From assembly GCA_022843385.1 (NCBI GenBank), contig JALHNT010000008.1:62001-126000 (forward strand): a stretch of 64,000 bases of DNA. Reading direction: 5' to 3'. Origin of the DNA: Anaerolineae bacterium. Its GTDB lineage: Bacteria > Chloroflexota > Anaerolineae > Aggregatilineales > Phototrophicaceae. Below, piece by piece: positions 60,812-64,000 of this stretch. The translations under genes and the position numbers were made by a program. Positions within the stretch are counted from its first letter, which is position 1; every line of letters starts with the position of its first letter. The notes below the pieces were generated by a model. It made no database searches, was not told the DNA's origin, and was given only the letters and a program-made list of their open reading frames with translations.

Positions 60812-61377
60812 GCGACAATTTTGGCGTGCCGGATGGGGACGAGAAGCCCAAGCGCAGCCTGCTGCCGGATGATTTTGTCTCGCCGGTCGAGAGCTTTGAT
60901 AAGCCTAAGCGCGGTGAATATGAGTCGCCGGTCGAGGAATTCGATCCGGGCCCGCGCAAACGCAAACGCGAGTCAGGTTCGGGTTGTCGTCAGGCGACGA
61001 TGATCGGGCTGATCATGCTGCTGGTGTGTCTGGGTCTGGCAGTGCTGGCGGGTCTGGGAGCAGTGACCGTATTCAATTCGCTGCAAACCGTCGGTGACAG
61101 CGCCAATGGCTTTCTGGTGGCGCTGCGCGATGGCGAGACCAATCAAGCGTTCGATATGCTGGAGCCGTCATTGGCGAACAGCCTGGGACGAGCGCGGTTC
61201 CGTGAGGAGTTTGCCAACTTCGGTCTGACCGATTGGAGCTTCAACTCATTCAACATCAACAATGATCGCGGCTCGGTCAGCGGGACCGCGACCATCGATG
61301 GGCAGACCGGGGCGATCAACGTGCAACTGGTGAACATTGCCGGGCGCTGGCTCATCACGGGGTATCAGTTGGATTGA
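60808..61377 (+). CDS. Hypothetical single-pass membrane protein with NTF2-like outer domain
   Basis: 189 residues, overlapping the previous stop (ATGA). A charged N-terminus with a duplicated motif (FVSPVESFDKPKRG and YESPVEEFDPGPRK) leads to one membrane helix (residues about 66-90). The outer domain reads SANGFLVALRDGETNQAFDM and ends NIAGRWLITGYQLD, the pattern of NTF2-like (DUF4864/DUF4878) domains. Function unknown. Confidence 0.6.
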   Translation: MSDNFGVPDGDEKPKRSLLPDDFVSPVESFDKPKRGEYESPVEEFDPGPRKRKRESGSGCRQATMIGLIMLLVCLGLAVLAGLGAVTVFNSLQTVGDSANGFLVALRDGETNQAFDMLEPSLANSLGRARFREEFANFGLTDWSFNSFNINNDRGSVSGTATIDGQTGAINVQLVNIAGRWLITGYQLD

Positions 61378-61907
61378 TGGACGCGCTGGCTTTTCGGGAC
61401 TTTCTGCGCCAGCCGCAAAACAGTGATCGCCGCTTTGAGTTGATTGATGGCGCGATTGTGGAAAAGCTGTCCACCGAGGAAAGCGGGTTCATACTCGCCA
61501 ACATCGCGACGGCTATCGGTATCTTTCTCCAGAGTCACCCGCTGTGCTGGGTGGCGTCTCGTGTGGAATACTGGTTGCCGCACGATCCGTTGAATTATCG
61601 ATTGATTGATGTCTCGGTCATTGTGCCGAGAAGGCCGCTGATTGACGATGGCCCTTCCCCGTTTATCCCGCCGTTGTGCGTCGATATTCAGGGAGAAGGA
61701 GAAAGCCTGAAGAAGATGGTGGATAGCGCGGCTTTTTATCTGGCGAATGGGGCAAAGATGGTGTGGCTGGTTTATCCGTCGCGCCAGTTGATCGAAGCAC
61801 TGACGGCGACAGACCGGCAGTTCTTCGGGATCGAGAATACACTGACGGCTGGCGACCTGCTGCCGGGGTTTTCGGTAGAAGTCAGGCGGCTGTTTCCGTC
61901 CGTGTGA
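61377..61907 (+). CDS. Uma2-family (DUF820) putative endonuclease
   Basis: 176 residues, start overlapping the previous stop by one base. The PD-(D/E)xK-like layout of Uma2 proteins is present: FELIDGAIVEKLSTE, RLIDVSVIVPRRP (Asp), PPLCVDIQGEGES (in place of the usual EI-x-SP) and YLANGAKMVWLVYP. The second acidic position is Asp rather than Glu. Uma2 genes are abundant in cyanobacteria and Chloroflexota; their cellular role is poorly known. Its place inside a nuo operon is unusual. Confidence 0.75.
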   Translation: MDALAFRDFLRQPQNSDRRFELIDGAIVEKLSTEESGFILANIATAIGIFLQSHPLCWVASRVEYWLPHDPLNYRLIDVSVIVPRRPLIDDGPSPFIPPLCVDIQGEGESLKKMVDSAAFYLANGAKMVWLVYPSRQLIEALTATDRQFFGIENTLTAGDLLPGFSVEVRRLFPSV

Positions 61908-61985
61908 AAAATTACACATTCGTTTTTTGAGCCAACATCAGCTAAACTAATCAGCCTGTGTGTACCTTGAGTGGGTAGCGAGCAT

Positions 61986-64000
61986 ATGGTCACGAACATC
62001 ACAACGAATACAGTCACAATCTTCATCGACGGCAAAGAGGTTCAGGTTCCAGCAGGCGCTAATCTGGTGGATGTCGCCAAGTGGATCGGTAACGATATTC
62101 CGGTGTTCTGTTACCACCCCAAAATGAGTCCGGTGGGCATGTGCCGCATGTGCCTGGTCGAGATGGGGTCAGCCTTTGATCCCAAAGAGAAGAAGATCGT
62201 CCGCGACGAACAGGGCAATGCCCAGATCAAGTGGATGCCGAAGCTGCAAACGGCCTGCACCAACCGCGTCAGCGAAGGGTTAGCCATTCGCACCAACACG
62301 CCGGTGGTGGAAGAAGCGCGCAAGAACGTGGTCGAGTTCATCCTCACCAGCCATCCGCTGGACTGCCCGATCTGTGACAAGGGCGGTGAATGCCCGCTGC
62401 AAAACCTGACGATGCGGCACGGCCCCGGCGGCAGCCGCATGGAATTCAGCGACAAGCAGAACCTTGACAAGCATGTGCCATTGGGCGACCTGATTTTCCT
62501 GGATGAGGAACGCTGTATCCAGTGCGCCCGCTGCGTCCGCTATCAGGCCGAAGTGGTCGGCGACGATGTGCTGGCCTTCCACGAACGGGGACGCCGCTTG
62601 CAGATCATCACCAACAGCGAACCCGGTTTCGACACCTATTTCTCCGGCAACACCACCGACATCTGCCCGGTGGGTGCGCTGACGACGGCGGACTTCCGCT
62701 TTGGGGCGCGTCCCTGGGAACTGACCGAAGTGCCGAGCATCTGCCCCTTCGACGCTGCCGGCAGCAACATCAGCCTCAGCACCCGGCTGGATCGAGACAG
62801 CGGCGGCAAGGCCATCATCAAGCGCGTCATGCCGCGCCAGAACGAACAGGTCAACGAAATCTGGATCAGCGATAAAACCCGCTTTGGTCATCACTTCACT
62901 CGTGATGCCGAAAGCCGTCTGCTGGAGCCAATGCTGGGGCGCAGCAACCAGCTCTCGGCGGTCAACTGGAATGAAGCGCTGCAAGCCGTCGCCGATGCGC
63001 TCAAGGGCGCGGGTGGCGATGTGGCGGCGATTGCCGGCAGCGGCATGAGCAATGAAGACCTCTATGCCCTGCATCAGGTGGTCAAGGGACTGGGCGGCAG
63101 CCGCCTCGGTGCCTGGCCTCCCACTCACGCGGGAGCTGATCTGGTGGCGCAGGTCGGCGTGGGACAGGGGACGAACCTGGGCAAGCTGGGCAAGGGTGAC
63201 GCCATCCTGGTGGTCGCCAGCGACCTGGAAGAAGAAGTGCCGATCTGGTATCTGCGGCTCAAGCAGGCCCATGATCGCGGCGCGTATCTGGTGGTCATGA
63301 ACGCCCGTCCGACCCGTCTGGCTGATTTCGCCAGCGAGAGCATCCGTTACGATTACACCCAGGCTCCCAATGCCTTTGCCCTGCTGCGCGAGCAGTATGG
63401 CGAGTATGCCAAAAAGTTAGCCGAAGCCAGCAACCTGATCATTGTGGCGGGCGCGGAAGGGCTGACTCTGGAAGGCAGTCGTGGGCTGGCGCAGGACGCC
63501 GCCAACTTCCTCATCGAGAGCGGTCATGTTGGCAAGCCGCAGAACGGCCTGCTCATTCCCCTGCCCGGCGCGAACGGCATGGGTCAGCATTATCTCGGCT
63601 TCACCCCTGAAGCCAGTCACGACATCCAGAACAATCCGCCCAAGGCGCTGATCGTGGCGCAGGCCGATGTGCTGCTGGATGACCCCAACGCTCGCCAGTG
63701 GTTGAGCAAGGTCAAGACCGTCATCTTCCTCAGCCTGTTCAAGGATGAAGCGCCGGAGTGGTCAGCGGCTGTGCTGCCGATACAGAGCTTCGCCGAACGC
63801 GATGGCTCATTCGTCAACGGTGAACGCCGCGTCCAGCGGTTCTACACCGGTCAGGGGCCGATGGGCGAAGCGCTGCCGGCCTGGTCGCTGCTCGGTCGTC
63901 TGGGCGAGAAGCTGGGGTTGGGCAAGGCCAAACTCTCGGCGGCGGGCGTCATGCTGGACATCACCAAAAACATCCCGGCTTTCGCTGGCTGCACCTATCA
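61986..64000 (+). CDS. nuoG: NADH-quinone oxidoreductase subunit G, 5' part
   Basis: About 671 codons are visible from ATG 61986; the gene runs off the right edge. Iron-sulfur ligands: 2Fe-2S N1b C42, C53, C56, C91; N5 H123, C127, C130, C136; N4 C177, C180, C183, C227. At the place of the bacterial N7 cluster the sequence is SICPFDAAGSNI, keeping only the first Cys (C253), like mitochondrial NDUFS1. A molybdopterin-oxidoreductase-like fold follows, with the segment ERDGSFVNGERRVQRF. Confidence 0.93.
   Translation, partial: MVTNITTNTVTIFIDGKEVQVPAGANLVDVAKWIGNDIPVFCYHPKMSPVGMCRMCLVEMGSAFDPKEKKIVRDEQGNAQIKWMPKLQTACTNRVSEGLAIRTNTPVVEEARKNVVEFILTSHPLDCPICDKGGECPLQNLTMRHGPGGSRMEFSDKQNLDKHVPLGDLIFLDEERCIQCARCVRYQAEVVGDDVLAFHERGRRLQIITNSEPGFDTYFSGNTTDICPVGALTTADFRFGARPWELTEVPSICPFDAAGSNISLSTRLDRDSGGKAIIKRVMPRQNEQVNEIWISDKTRFGHHFTRDAESRLLEPMLGRSNQLSAVNWNEALQAVADALKGAGGDVAAIAGSGMSNEDLYALHQVVKGLGGSRLGAWPPTHAGADLVAQVGVGQGTNLGKLGKGDAILVVASDLEEEVPIWYLRLKQAHDRGAYLVVMNARPTRLADFASESIRYDYTQAPNAFALLREQYGEYAKKLAEASNLIIVAGAEGLTLEGSRGLAQDAANFLIESGHVGKPQNGLLIPLPGANGMGQHYLGFTPEASHDIQNNPPKALIVAQADVLLDDPNARQWLSKVKTVIFLSLFKDEAPEWSAAVLPIQSFAERDGSFVNGERRVQRFYTGQGPMGEALPAWSLLGRLGEKLGLGKAKLSAAGVMLDITKNIPAFAGCTY

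Overview
The window looks like a chromosomal segment of a Gram-variable, GC-rich (about 60%) bacterium, most likely a member of the Chloroflexota (Anaerolineae-like). This is an inference from several things: the many WD40/TolB-type propeller proteins with single signal anchors, a Nuo operon starting with nuoA-B-C-D-E-F, an archaeal-type phosphoglycerate mutase (apgM), a Uma2-family gene, and intergenic DNA filled with short phrase-like repeats. No rRNA, tRNA, CRISPR array, transposase or integrase was seen.

Layout. 0-4.5 kb: the 5' end of a luciferase-like oxidoreductase gene, then a large polymorphic toxin with an eCIS-type N-terminal peptide and its Imm70-like immunity gene, followed by a decayed remnant. 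4.5-12 kb: an ABC-2-like permease, then a carbohydrate locus (AraC regulator divergent from a GH127 beta-L-arabinofuranosidase, a Tat-exported sugar-binding protein and two permeases). 12-25.7 kb: chromate transporter, low-GC WD40 gene, a cobalamin-riboswitch-controlled binding protein, nucleoside hydrolase, PspC/LiaF-like envelope pair, and a metallo-hydrolase/AlkB pair. 25.8-40 kb: a 1023-residue WD40 membrane protein, a Gfo/Idh-phosphotransferase operon, an acyl-CoA carboxylase beta subunit, apgM, a VapBC-like toxin-antitoxin pair and a PPOX flavoprotein.

40-44 kb holds the most notable locus: five tightly packed minus-strand genes encoding an E2-like protein, a JAB/JAMM-like protein, an E1/ThiF-like protein, a small proline-rich protein and an extended protein-isoaspartate methyltransferase. 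This is a bacterial ubiquitin-like conjugation cassette with no recognisable diglycine-ended ubiquitin-like protein, and its JAMM motif has Gln where the second metal-binding His should be.

44-55 kb: M20 hydrolase, SbcD-like nuclease, repeat-rich DNA, a second WD40 gene, a multi-PAS histidine kinase, asparagine synthetase, a degenerate nucleotidase-like protein, and a NYN-domain gene preceded by a promoter and an intrinsic-terminator leader. 55-64 kb: nuoA-F and the start of nuoG, with three translationally coupled non-Nuo genes (including a Uma2-family protein) between nuoF and nuoG. The intergenic regions at 15.3-16.1 kb and 46.9-47.7 kb are inverted, collinear relatives of each other; each lies upstream of a WD40 gene and together they bracket about 31 kb.
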